Translations under genes and position numbers: made by a program
Shown: positions 1-8,208 of the stretch, in pieces
How the letters are laid out: each line of letters begins with the position of its first letter
How positions within the stretch are numbered: position 1 is the stretch's first letter
Assembly: GCF_009847015.1 (NCBI RefSeq)
Contig: NZ_WVEM01000008.1
Location: 62,001-126,000, forward strand
DNA: 64,000 nucleotides
Source: Sunxiuqinia indica
Lineage (GTDB): Bacteria > Bacteroidota > Bacteroidia > Bacteroidales > Prolixibacteraceae
Reading direction: 5' to 3'
Notes under the pieces: generated by a model
Seen by the model: only the letters and a program-made list of their open reading frames with translations
Databases searched by the model: none
Told to the model about the DNA's origin: nothing

Positions 1-205
1 ATGCCGAAATTGTTAGAATACGGGCAAGAAGAATCAGCAATTGCTTCAGGTTGCTCTTTTTCCGGGTATCTTCCTTAACGGCTTTTAAAAAGTTAACCTG
101 ACTGAAATAAACTGTCTTATACCGTTTAAAATGCAGAAAATGAATCAGTATAGGCAGACAGATTAACAAAAGTGCCGTTAAAAACTCAGGATAGATAAAC
201 CTCAT
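1..205 (-). CDS. BatA-like membrane protein, N-terminal fragment (cut by window edge)
   Basis: The reverse strand encodes about 68 residues from an ATG at 205, beginning MRFIYPEFLTALLLICLP and continuing with a hydrophobic segment, the pattern IHFLHFKRYKTVYFS, a basic stretch (EDTRKKSNLKQ) and a second hydrophobic segment running off the window. This is the layout of the BatA/aerotolerance-regulator N-terminal domain, which in Bacteroidota opens large double-membrane-anchored proteins of unknown precise role. The rest of the gene lies outside the window, so full length and later domains cannot be judged. Family assignment rests on pattern recognition of the conserved N-terminus. Confidence 0.75.
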   Translation of the reverse strand, partial: MRFIYPEFLTALLLICLPILIHFLHFKRYKTVYFSQVNFLKAVKEDTRKKSNLKQLLILLARILTISA

Positions 206-518
206 TTCATATGATTAAAATTGTTTATTTAAAAGGTATCATATGGAACTCGCATATAAGCATCCTTGTTTGTGCCAGAACTTTTACATGCTCGTTTCAT
301 ATTGCTTAATTATTGAAGACCAAAATTAATGGAATTGTTTAATCGCGAAAACTATTCATCGTCGATTCAGGTTTTTTAATTCGCTCGACAATGTTTACTA
401 TATTTGCAAAATTATTAAACAAAACAGAATTAACTCTTGTTAAGTTTAGTAATTCCCGCAAAAGTGAACGTGGAGGGATTAGAGACGATATTGGAGAGTT
501 TAATCTAAATTGCCATCA
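206..518. other. Divergent intergenic region between BatA-like gene and MerR gene
   Basis: This stretch of about 310 bases lies between two genes that point away from each other, so it should hold promoters for both. I see no open frame with protein-like composition and no RNA gene. The only recognisable signal is the minus-7 box at 399-406. Confidence 0.5.
399..406 (+). promoter_or_regulatory. Bacteroidota minus-7 box, MerR gene
   Basis: TATATTTG fits the Bacteroidota minus-7 consensus TAnnTTTG exactly. No good minus-33 TTG is found at the usual spacing; only a T-rich run lies at 372-377. The box is about 110 bases ahead of the MerR start. This is a weak call. Confidence 0.35.
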
Positions 519-1403
519 ATGAATTACTATACCATAAAAGATATGGAAACCTTGTCAGGTATCAAGGCACATACCATTCGCATATGGGAAAAGCGCTATG
601 GTTTGCTGGAACCACAACGCTCAACAACAAATATTCGCTATTATAGCGATAACGAACTACGAAAACTCCTCAACGTATCGATGTTAGTGAAACATGGCTA
701 CAAGATCTCGAAAGTTTCAAACTACGAAAACGGTCAAATTCAGAAGGAAGTGCTGAAACTGAATGAGAAATCGCTTCCATCCGAAAGCATGATCGATCAG
801 CTTGTGGTGCACATGGTGAATTTTGATCATAAAAGTTTTGAAGATTTATTGCTTCAGCAAATCGACCAGATTGGTTTTGAAGAAACCTTTATGGAAAACA
901 TTTTTCCTCTATTTGAAAAAGTTGGTATTTACTGGCAAATTGGAACCATCTTCCCTGCTCAGGAACACTTTGTTTCCAATATCATCCGTGAATTGCTCAT
1001 CAAAGAAAGCTCAGGAATTAATAATCACGATTCCACTTCTACCGTTTTGTTTTTTCTGAAGGAGGGCGAAATGCACGAAATCAGCTTGTTGTTCTATCAT
1101 TATCTCGCCTTAAAATCGGGCTATAAAACAATTTACCTTGGTCAAAATGTCCCCTTCGAGGATTTGGTCAAAATGGACGGTGTGCAACAGTTCGATCGGA
1201 TTTTCACTGCTTTTATCAATGGAATAGATGAAAAAGAACTGGAAGACTACATTACTGAAATGTATAAAGCATTTAAACGCAAAAAAATCTTTGTAACTGG
1301 TGCTCAAATTTCCATGGTTAAATCAAAACTCCCTTCCAATTTTAAGTTGATTACTGATACAAAAGCGTTTAAAAAATACTTTGGTGGTGGCTTATTAGGC
1401 TAA
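519..1403 (+). CDS. MerR-family regulator with cobalamin-type (CarH/LitR-like) sensor domain
   Basis: The 294-residue protein has an N-terminal MerR winged helix (about residues 3-70, with TIRIWEKRYGLL) followed by a domain like the B12-binding regions of CarH/LitR photoreceptors. W139 followed nine residues later by E149-H150 reproduces the W-x9-EH signature of that family. H186 lies where the cobalamin lower-ligand motif (D/E)xHxxG is expected, but here it reads EMHEIS, so the glycine is lost. The family typically represses carotenoid or stress genes until light destroys the bound adenosylcobalamin; whether this member binds B12 is inference. I chose ATG 519; an in-frame TTG at 510 sits better behind a GGAGAG (493-498) but would add only three residues. 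The gene stands alone and converges on the RpiB-type gene. Confidence 0.8.
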   Translation: MNYYTIKDMETLSGIKAHTIRIWEKRYGLLEPQRSTTNIRYYSDNELRKLLNVSMLVKHGYKISKVSNYENGQIQKEVLKLNEKSLPSESMIDQLVVHMVNFDHKSFEDLLLQQIDQIGFEETFMENIFPLFEKVGIYWQIGTIFPAQEHFVSNIIRELLIKESSGINNHDSTSTVLFFLKEGEMHEISLLFYHYLALKSGYKTIYLGQNVPFEDLVKMDGVQQFDRIFTAFINGIDEKELEDYITEMYKAFKRKKIFVTGAQISMVKSKLPSNFKLITDTKAFKKYFGGGLLG

Positions 1404-1412
1404 TTCACTCGC

Positions 1413-1862
1413 TTACTTTTCGCCTGATTCGTAATCGTGTAGCTTCTGAATTCGTCTTAAATGGCGACCACCCTCAAAGCTTTCGTTTAACCAACGATCC
1501 ACAATTTCAAGAGCCAGTTCTTCAGAAACCATCCGACCACCCAGTGCAATCACATTCGCATTATTATGCTGCTTGGCTAAAGCAGCTGACTGTACACTCC
1601 AACACAATGCACAACGCACTCCCTTCACTTTGTTTGCAGCAATGGCTTCGCCATTTCCACTTCCGCCAAAAACAATTCCTAAATCTGCTTCACTCCTGGC
1701 CACAGTTTCTGCTGCGGGAATAACAAAATCAGCATAATCTACCGCCTCTTCCGAATCGGTTCCCAAATCAACAACCCGGAAACCATTATTTGATAAATGC
1801 TTTTTTACCGCTTCTTTTAGGAGAAATCCGGCATGATCGGTACCTAATGCAATCGTCTTCAT
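1413..1862 (-). CDS. rpiB: RpiB/LacA/LacB-family sugar-phosphate isomerase
   Basis: This 149-residue protein matches the ribose-5-phosphate isomerase B family, which interconverts ribose 5-phosphate and ribulose 5-phosphate in the cytosolic pentose phosphate pathway; some relatives act on other sugar phosphates. It opens with MKTIALGTDHAGF, the conserved substrate-binding start. The segment GGSGNGEAIAANK lacks the catalytic Cys of E. coli RpiB (in CGTGIG) and carries Glu72 instead, as in the mycobacterial type that uses a glutamate as the base. I chose ATG 1862 because it gives the family's usual length; a longer in-frame reading would run into the end of the AraC gene. Its stop is ten bases from the end of the converging MerR gene. 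It may be cotranscribed with the AraC gene 28 bases upstream. Confidence 0.85.
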   Translation of the reverse strand: MKTIALGTDHAGFLLKEAVKKHLSNNGFRVVDLGTDSEEAVDYADFVIPAAETVARSEADLGIVFGGSGNGEAIAANKVKGVRCALCWSVQSAALAKQHNNANVIALGGRMVSEELALEIVDRWLNESFEGGRHLRRIQKLHDYESGEK

Positions 1863-1890
1863 TTTTTTTATAAAATTTGCTATTGAAAAT

Positions 1891-2754
1891 TTATCTCCTG
1901 AACTCAGTCGGGCTCTTCCCCACTTTATTCTTAAACAAACGGCTAAAATAGTGAATAGTTTGAAATCCGAGCTCATAACTAATCTCTTTAACGCTTTTGT
2001 CAGTAACTAACAAAAGTTCCTTAGCTCGCATGATCTTAAGTTCCAGATGATATTTATGAGGAGCCATTCCGGTATAATTTTTAAACATTTTCCTGAAGTA
2101 CGAATACCCAATGTTATATTCCCTTGCCATCAGAGTCATGTCCAATTCCTGATCCACGTTTTGCCTGATCTTAAATCGTGCATCCTCGATAATCCCCGCA
2201 ATACGCTTTCCTGTAAATTCCTTTTGCTTTTCGAAAGAAATTAAGTAGCCGAGCATTTTCACAATCAGTCCACTTGCAATCTGCTGAAAACCAGGCTGCT
2301 CTTCCTGAACCAGATCAAACACCTTGTAATAAGTATCAATAATTTCTTCGTGAACCCCAATATGCAAAACGGATTGTTTCCCTGCGAATATTGGATGTTG
2401 AAATAGCTTTCGAGCCATTTCACCATTAAATCCAATATAATGCTCCTGCCAACCTACTGTTTGATTCGGCTGGTATCGGTGCCAAACACCAGGCTTAATC
2501 AGAAAAACACTCCCCTCAAGAAGTGAAAACTCTCCATTTTCAGTTTCTAAAACCCCGTTTCCCTTTGTAATATAGTTGATCTGATATTCTTGTAAAACCC
2601 GTCCACTATTCCAGTTAAAATAATATCCACTGGGGTGCCTTATCGGTGGATAGGGCTGATTTGGCGGTGAAGTATAGGCTCCGGTAACATTCAAATAAAG
2701 TCCCCAGTGTTGATCTTCTTCACCGGCAGTTAAATACTTAAAAAAATCCTCCAT
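1891..2754 (-). CDS. rhaR: AraC-family regulator of rhamnose operon (RhaR-like)
   Basis: The protein of about 287 residues has an N-terminal cupin-like sugar-sensing domain (EYQINYITKGNGVLETENGEF followed by PGVWHRY) and a C-terminal AraC double helix-turn-helix (about the last 100 residues, ending LGFQTIHYFSRLFKNKVGKSPTEFRR). Bacteroides thetaiotaomicron RhaR, an AraC-type activator of rhamnose catabolism, lies in the same position beside the rhamnose genes, so the role is inferred from family and context. It is divergent from the RhaT-led operon, with an inverted repeat and promoter between them. ATG 2754 is preferred; an upstream in-frame start at 2778 would be TTG and adds eight non-conserved residues. 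Confidence 0.8.
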   Translation of the reverse strand: MEDFFKYLTAGEEDQHWGLYLNVTGAYTSPPNQPYPPIRHPSGYYFNWNSGRVLQEYQINYITKGNGVLETENGEFSLLEGSVFLIKPGVWHRYQPNQTVGWQEHYIGFNGEMARKLFQHPIFAGKQSVLHIGVHEEIIDTYYKVFDLVQEEQPGFQQIASGLIVKMLGYLISFEKQKEFTGKRIAGIIEDARFKIRQNVDQELDMTLMAREYNIGYSYFRKMFKNYTGMAPHKYHLELKIMRAKELLLVTDKSVKEISYELGFQTIHYFSRLFKNKVGKSPTEFRR

Positions 2755-2793
2755 ATCAGTATCAAAAAGTGCAAACAATCTGCCAGAAAGTGT

Positions 2794-2825
2794 ATTGATA
2801 GACTGTAACTATCAAGCTACTTTTG
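2794..2825 (+). promoter_or_regulatory. Rhamnose operon promoter with internal inverted repeat
   Basis: A minus-33 TTG (2795-2797) is followed after 20 bases by TACTTTTG (2818-2825), an exact TAnnTTTG minus-7 box. A perfect 7-base inverted repeat, TTGATAG (2795-2801) and CTATCAA (2809-2815) separated by 7 bases, fills the space between the boxes and overlaps the minus-33 element. The repeat is a candidate operator for the divergent AraC regulator, although that family more often binds direct repeats, so the identity of the binding protein is open. Confidence 0.6.
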
Positions 2826-2898
2826 ACATCAACTTATGTTTTATAAAATCAAAATTACTAAATTCCTGCCTTATAGCAGGACTAAATCGAATTAAACT

Positions 2899-3999
2899 AT
2901 GCAAGCAATTTTAGGAATTCTTTTTCACTCGCTCGGTGGTGCTTCATCGGGGAGTTGGTACATGCCATATAATCTTGTAAAAAAATGGCACTGGGAAGTC
3001 TATTGGATTATTGGAGGACTTTTCTCGTGGCTAATCATGCCTTTTATTGCGGTGTTGCTAACGACTCCGGAGTGGCAGGGAATTATATCAGCTGCAGATT
3101 CTTCAGTCGTACGAACTACTTACATTCTAGGTGTTTTGTGGGGAATCGGAGGACTTACCTATGGCTTAGGTATTCGCTACCTTGGCATGTCGCTTGGAAA
3201 TTCGGTGTTACTTGGAATTACCTCGTTGGTGGGCTCGTTAGGCTTACCGATTCTTCGTGATGTCGGTAATTTAGTGGAAGTTTTACCAGCAGGAGATTCG
3301 TTTACCGATATGTTGTCAACCCAGAGTGGTCGTGTCGTTTTGTTCGGCATTTTTGTGCTCATGATCGGAATTGTCCTTTGCGGTAAAGCTGGTCTAATGA
3401 AAGACAAAGATCTACTAGGCCATAAAGAGGGCGTTAATACCGAATTTAAATTAACAAAAGGTTTGATTATTGCCGGTATCTCTGGTGTTTTAAGTGCATT
3501 CTTCAGTTTTGGTATTGATGCCGGGAAACAGATGGGTGAAGCCGTTCGTGAAATTGCCGTTACAAATCAATTCCCTTTTGTTAGCGACGGAACCTACCTG
3601 TTTGAGAACAATATCATCTTCTTAGTCATTCTTTGGGGAGGGCTAACGACAAACTTAATCTGGTCGGTCGCGCTTATTCTTAAAAATAAAACCGGAGGCG
3701 ATTTGGTTGATTCAACATCACCATTACTGAAAAACTACTTATTCTGTGCATTAGCCGGTACAACTTGGTTCCTTCAATTTTTCTTCTACGGAATGGGAGA
3801 AACAAAAATTGGCAATGGTGCCAGTTCTTGGATTTTACACATGTCTACGATTATTCTTACGGCGAACTTCTGGGGATTTTATCGAAAAGAGTGGGCAGGT
3901 GTTTCGAGCAAGACCCGATCTACCATTTTTCTTGGAATTGGCTTGATACTATTGTCCATCATCATTATGGGTATTGCTAAAAGTGATTTCTTAAATTAA
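2899..3999 (+). CDS. rhaT: L-rhamnose/H+ symporter RhaT
   Basis: This 366-residue inner-membrane protein is built of about ten hydrophobic segments. Its opening (FHSLGGASSGSWYMPYNLVKKWHWEVYW) parallels E. coli RhaT, as do WGIGGLTYGLGIRYLGMSLG in the middle and TTWFLQFFFYGMGETKIG near the end. RhaT imports L-rhamnose with protons. It is the first gene of the operon behind the promoter at 2794-2825, and RhaM follows after 12 bases. Neighbours encode the complete downstream pathway, which supports rhamnose as substrate. Length is close to the E. coli protein (344). Confidence 0.93.
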   Translation: MQAILGILFHSLGGASSGSWYMPYNLVKKWHWEVYWIIGGLFSWLIMPFIAVLLTTPEWQGIISAADSSVVRTTYILGVLWGIGGLTYGLGIRYLGMSLGNSVLLGITSLVGSLGLPILRDVGNLVEVLPAGDSFTDMLSTQSGRVVLFGIFVLMIGIVLCGKAGLMKDKDLLGHKEGVNTEFKLTKGLIIAGISGVLSAFFSFGIDAGKQMGEAVREIAVTNQFPFVSDGTYLFENNIIFLVILWGGLTTNLIWSVALILKNKTGGDLVDSTSPLLKNYLFCALAGTTWFLQFFFYGMGETKIGNGASSWILHMSTIILTANFWGFYRKEWAGVSSKTRSTIFLGIGLILLSIIIMGIAKSDFLN

Positions 4000-4011
4000 A
4001 ACACAAATAGT

Positions 4012-4326
4012 ATGAATCGTTTAGCATTTAAAATGCACCTCAACGAAGGACAAAAAGAGGAATACAAAAAGCGTCATAACGAACTGTGGCCAGAGCTACG
4101 AAAGCTATTAAAAGAGGCCGGAGTTAGCGAATACTCCATCTTTATCGACGAAGAGACCAACACCCTGTTTGCATTTCAAAAAGTTGCGGGCGATGGTGGT
4201 TCTCAGGATTTAGGTAAAACAGAAATCGTCCAAAAATGGTGGGCTTTTATGGCTGACATCATGAAAACGAACCCCGATAATTCTCCGGTAAGTTCAGAGC
4301 TGGAAGAAGTATTTTATATGGAATAA
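4012..4326 (+). CDS. rhaM: L-rhamnose mutarotase RhaM
   Basis: The 104-residue protein matches RhaM along its whole length: KRHNELWPELRKLLKEAGV near the start, QKWWAFMADIM in the middle, and NPDNSPVSSELEEVFYME at the end. The family converts beta- to alpha-L-rhamnose, feeding the isomerase. The conserved His of KRHN is the presumed catalytic residue. It lies between the permease and the isomerase with only short gaps (12 and 9 bases), so it is part of the operon. Confidence 0.95.
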   Translation: MNRLAFKMHLNEGQKEEYKKRHNELWPELRKLLKEAGVSEYSIFIDEETNTLFAFQKVAGDGGSQDLGKTEIVQKWWAFMADIMKTNPDNSPVSSELEEVFYME

Positions 4327-4335
4327 AATCTAAAA

Positions 4336-5613
4336 ATGAATAAAATGAAATCAAAAGAATTAATTGAAAAAGCTTACGCAATCGCAAAAGAAGAATATGC
4401 TGCAATTGGCGTTGATACCGATGCAGTTTTGAAAAAAATAGACAAACTTGCTATTTCACTGCATTGCTGGCAAACTGATGATGTTGGTGGTTTCGAAACT
4501 CCCGATGCCGAACTTGGCGGTGGTGGTATTCAAACAACAGGAAACTATCCGGGAAAAGCAGGCACAATTGAAGAAATGCGTGCTGACTTGGATAAAGTAA
4601 TGTCATTACTTCCGGGAAAACAACGCTTAAACTTACATGCAATATATGGTGATTTTGGAGGCGAATTTGTAGATCGCGACCAAATTGAGGTAAAACACTT
4701 TCAAAGTTGGATTGACTGGGCTAAAGAGCGTAAAATGGGATTGGATTTCAATGCGACCTGCTTCTCTCATCCTAAAGCTGATGATGGCTTTACGCTGTCG
4801 AGTAAAAATGAAGAAAACCGTAAATTTTGGGTAGAGCACGTAAAACGTTGTCGCGCTATCTCTGCCGAAATGGGTAAACAATTGGGTACCCCCTGTGTGC
4901 ACAACACCTGGATTCCTGATGGAACAAAAGACATTCCGGTAGATCGTAACGGGTACCGTGTCATTCTTAAAAAGTCTCTTGATGAAGCTTTTGCCGATGA
5001 ATATCCAAAAGAGTACATGAAAGACGCTGTTGAAAGTAAAGTGTTTGGTATTGGAGTAGAGTCAATGACTGTCGGTTCTCACGACTTCTACCTGGGATAT
5101 GCCATCAAAAATAACAAGCTAATCTGCTTAGATAGTGGTCACTTCCATCCAACAGAAGTTGTTGGCGACAAGATTTCTTCTTGTTTACAGTTTGTTGATG
5201 AATTATTGCTTCACGTAACTCGCCCGATTCGCTGGGACTCTGACCACGTAGTTACATTGAACGAAGATGTGCAGTTAATTGCTTCAGAAATCGTTCGTAA
5301 TGACTTCCTGAGTCGCGTGAATGTTGGTTTGGATTTCTTTGATGCTTCAATTAACCGTATTGGCGCCTATGTCATTGGAACTCGTGCCGCTCAAAAAGCA
5401 TTCCTGATTGCGATGTTAGAACCAACCAAATCATTAGTTGAGTTGGAAGAAGCAGGTAAAAACTTCGAACGCTTAGCAACACTGGAAGAACTGAAGACAA
5501 TGCCTTTCAACGCTGTATGGGACTACTACTGCGCTAAAGAAGGTGTTCCTGCCGGAATGGACTACATTGCCGACATTCAAGCGTACGAAAAAGAAGTATT
5601 AAGCAAACGATAA
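4336..5613 (+). CDS. rhaA: L-rhamnose isomerase RhaA
   Basis: The 425-residue TIM-barrel enzyme converts L-rhamnose to L-rhamnulose. It aligns by eye with E. coli RhaA (419 residues) throughout: ISLHCWQTDDVGGFE, GNYPGKAGTIEEMRADL, AVESKVFGIGVESMTVGS, the metal-site segments DSGHFHPTEVVGDK and RWDSDHVV, and LDFFDASINRIGAYVIGTR. The metal-binding His and Asp residues of those segments are all present. ATG 4336 is followed by a second ATG at 4345 that is equally plausible. It lies 9 bases after rhaM and 20 before the kinase. Confidence 0.96.
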   Translation: MNKMKSKELIEKAYAIAKEEYAAIGVDTDAVLKKIDKLAISLHCWQTDDVGGFETPDAELGGGGIQTTGNYPGKAGTIEEMRADLDKVMSLLPGKQRLNLHAIYGDFGGEFVDRDQIEVKHFQSWIDWAKERKMGLDFNATCFSHPKADDGFTLSSKNEENRKFWVEHVKRCRAISAEMGKQLGTPCVHNTWIPDGTKDIPVDRNGYRVILKKSLDEAFADEYPKEYMKDAVESKVFGIGVESMTVGSHDFYLGYAIKNNKLICLDSGHFHPTEVVGDKISSCLQFVDELLLHVTRPIRWDSDHVVTLNEDVQLIASEIVRNDFLSRVNVGLDFFDASINRIGAYVIGTRAAQKAFLIAMLEPTKSLVELEEAGKNFERLATLEELKTMPFNAVWDYYCAKEGVPAGMDYIADIQAYEKEVLSKR

Positions 5614-5633
5614 GCACACTGACGTACAGCACA

Positions 5634-6980
5634 ATGAAAAAAGTTATTGCTATATTCGATATAGGCAAAACAAATAAGAAACTTTTGCTCTTTGATGAAC
5701 ACTTTCAAGTCGTGTTTCAGCAGGAGCAAAAGTTCCCTGTTACCGCCGATGATGACGGATTTGAATGTGACGACATTGACCTGATTACATCGTGGATAAA
5801 AAATGAATTAAAGACCTTGGCTCACAGTACCAAATTTGAGTTGACGGCAGTCAATTTTTCAACTTACGGCGCATCGCTCATGTTTCTGGATGAAAATGGC
5901 AACCGCCTCACTCCGGTCTACAATTACCTGAAGGAAGCACCATCATCGATCTCCGAAAGCCTTTTTGAAAATTACGGTGGCAAAGAAGAGTTTTGCCGAA
6001 AGACAGCAAGTCCGGCTCTTGGATTGCTTTTAAATTCAGGAATTCAGATTGCCTGGCTGAAGCAGGAAAAGCCGGAAGTTTACCAACAAGCAACATCCAT
6101 ATTACACTTTCCGCAGTACTTATCATACGCTCTAACCGGGAAAGTCGTGTCGGAACCAACTTCCATAGGCTGCCACACGTTTATGTGGAATTTCGACAAG
6201 ATGAGCTATCACCAATGGCTGGCAGATTACGGCATTCATTTGCCCGATCCAATCACAAACGACCTTGTTTCAACCATCGAAATTGAAGGCAAAGAAGTTC
6301 AAGTTGGCACAGGAATTCACGACAGTTCATCGTCGTTGGCGCCCTATTTAAAAGGAACCAGCGAACAGTTCATTCTTGTTTCAACCGGCACCTGGTGTAT
6401 CAACATGAACCCGTTTAACAGCGAACCTTTAACTGCCGAACAACTGGAACAAGATTGCCTTTGCTTTTTAAGTCCAGACAAGCAACAAGTGAAGTCTTCG
6501 CGTTTGTTTATGGGGCATTTTCACGAAGTGTGGGCCGAAAAGCTTGCCAAGCATTTTAATGTGAAAACGGATAGCTTTCGCGATGTAAAGTACGACAACG
6601 GTTCGATTAAAAGCATCCAAAATCAGTTTGGAAACAGCTCTGTCTTTTTTCCAAATGGCAAGGAAAGTTTTGAAGATGGTATAAAAACAGTCGACCTAAG
6701 CCAATTTAGCGATTACAACGAAGCATACTCCAAACTAACCATCGACTTAACAAGCTTGTGTATTGAATCAATTCAACTTATCATTCCGCAAGCTGACGAA
6801 ACCACCACCCTCTATATTTCAGGAGGATTTGCCAGGAATGATATCTTCATTAATCTGTTATCCGATCAATTCTCCAATAAGAAAGTGATCACCTCTGAGA
6901 TTGACAATGCCAGCGCACTGGGTGCCGCTTTGGTCATTGCAAAATCGGTTGGGTTTGACAACTCGTTGGAGATGCTATAA
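5634..6980 (+). CDS. rhaB: FGGY-family carbohydrate kinase, probable rhamnulokinase
   Basis: The 448-residue protein has the two-lobed FGGY/actin-like kinase pattern: an N-terminal phosphate loop FDIGKTNKKLLLFDE, a middle STGTWCINMNPF segment, and a C-terminal ATP-site segment ISGGFARNDIFINLLSDQF. Placed between rhamnose isomerase and the aldolase, it should phosphorylate L-rhamnulose to rhamnulose 1-phosphate (the role of RhaK in Bacteroides). Sequence alone cannot separate it from L-fuculokinase-like members of the same family; assignment is by operon context. Confidence 0.82.
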   Translation: MKKVIAIFDIGKTNKKLLLFDEHFQVVFQQEQKFPVTADDDGFECDDIDLITSWIKNELKTLAHSTKFELTAVNFSTYGASLMFLDENGNRLTPVYNYLKEAPSSISESLFENYGGKEEFCRKTASPALGLLLNSGIQIAWLKQEKPEVYQQATSILHFPQYLSYALTGKVVSEPTSIGCHTFMWNFDKMSYHQWLADYGIHLPDPITNDLVSTIEIEGKEVQVGTGIHDSSSSLAPYLKGTSEQFILVSTGTWCINMNPFNSEPLTAEQLEQDCLCFLSPDKQQVKSSRLFMGHFHEVWAEKLAKHFNVKTDSFRDVKYDNGSIKSIQNQFGNSSVFFPNGKESFEDGIKTVDLSQFSDYNEAYSKLTIDLTSLCIESIQLIIPQADETTTLYISGGFARNDIFINLLSDQFSNKKVITSEIDNASALGAALVIAKSVGFDNSLEML

Positions 6981-7018
6981 TTAATTCAAAAAAAACAAAA
7001 GCTAAAAATTGGTTTAAA

Positions 7019-8173
7019 ATGGAAAGTGCAAAGAGAATTTATTTGCCACCTTTAAGTTTGATTGGGCCAAACGCCCTGATGGAACTTAAAGAGGACTTAA
7101 AAAGCAGTTCGTATAAAAAAGCAATGCTTATTACCGACGCTGTATTGGTTCAACTAGGAATTGCTAAAAATATTGAGGCCATTCTATCTGAAGTTGGAAT
7201 CGACTACATTATTTTTGATCAGGTAAAAGAAAACCCGACCGTGAAAAATGTGAACGACGGACTGAAAGTTTTCAAGGAAAACGCATGTGATTGCATTATC
7301 ACCTTAGGTGGCGGATCTCCTCAAGATTGTGGTAAAGCTGTTGGCATCTTGGCAACAAATGGAGGAAAGATTGAAGATTACGAAGGTATTCATCGATCAA
7401 AAAAGAAATCGGCTCCACTTATTGCCATTAATACAACTGCCGGAACAGCCAGCGAAATCACGATCAATTACGTGATAACTGACGAAAAACGAAAAGTAAA
7501 GATGGTTATGGTTGATAAAAACTGTTTGGTTGATATCGCGGTAAACGATCCAATACTCATGCTAAACAAGCCCAAAAGCTTGACCGCCGCAACAGGAATG
7601 GATGCATTAACTCATGCCATTGAAGCATATGTTACTGCCGGTGCTTTCGATTGGTCTGATAATTTGGCCTTGCATGCAATTAAACTAATTGGCGAAAGTT
7701 TACGGGACGCCGTAAATGATGGCCAAAACATTGAAGCCCGCTCAAAAATGGCATGGGGACAATTTATTGCAGGACAAGCATTCTCTAATTGTGGTTTGGG
7801 ATTTGTACACTCAATGGCTCATCAACTGGGCGGAATGTATGACCTACCTCATGGCGTATGTAACGCTGTATTGCTTCCTTACGTTGAAGAGTTTAACGCT
7901 CCTGTTTGTGGCGACAAATTTCGGAATATCGCAGAAGCTTTGGGAGTTGACACAACAGACATGACAATCGACGAAGCAACCCAAGCAGCAATTGATGCCA
8001 TTAAGCAATTATCGAAAGATGTTGGCATTCCTACAGGTCTTGAAGCATTAGGAGCTAAAAAAGATGATTTTAAAACCATGGCAGAGATGGCATTGGTAGA
8101 TGTTTGCGCAGGAGGAAATCCCAGAGAGGTATCATTGCAAGATGCAGTTGACATTTATACCGCTGCATACTAA
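7019..8173 (+). CDS. fucO: Lactaldehyde reductase (iron-dependent alcohol dehydrogenase)
   Basis: The 384-residue protein is a group III iron-containing alcohol dehydrogenase, like FucO (382 residues). It shows the NAD-binding GGGSPQDCGKAVGI, the segment NTTAGTASEI, and metal-site motifs DALTHAIEAYV and GFVHSMAHQLGGMYDLPHGVCNAVLLP that carry the iron-binding His residues. In this operon it reduces the L-lactaldehyde released by the aldolase to 1,2-propanediol, regenerating NAD+; Bacteroides call the equivalent gene rhaO. Its downstream spacing to the aldolase is 35 bases. Confidence 0.92.
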   Translation: MESAKRIYLPPLSLIGPNALMELKEDLKSSSYKKAMLITDAVLVQLGIAKNIEAILSEVGIDYIIFDQVKENPTVKNVNDGLKVFKENACDCIITLGGGSPQDCGKAVGILATNGGKIEDYEGIHRSKKKSAPLIAINTTAGTASEITINYVITDEKRKVKMVMVDKNCLVDIAVNDPILMLNKPKSLTAATGMDALTHAIEAYVTAGAFDWSDNLALHAIKLIGESLRDAVNDGQNIEARSKMAWGQFIAGQAFSNCGLGFVHSMAHQLGGMYDLPHGVCNAVLLPYVEEFNAPVCGDKFRNIAEALGVDTTDMTIDEATQAAIDAIKQLSKDVGIPTGLEALGAKKDDFKTMAEMALVDVCAGGNPREVSLQDAVDIYTAAY

Positions 8174-8208
8174 GCTGTTCAATCCATAATTTATTCAAAA
8201 AAAAAGAG

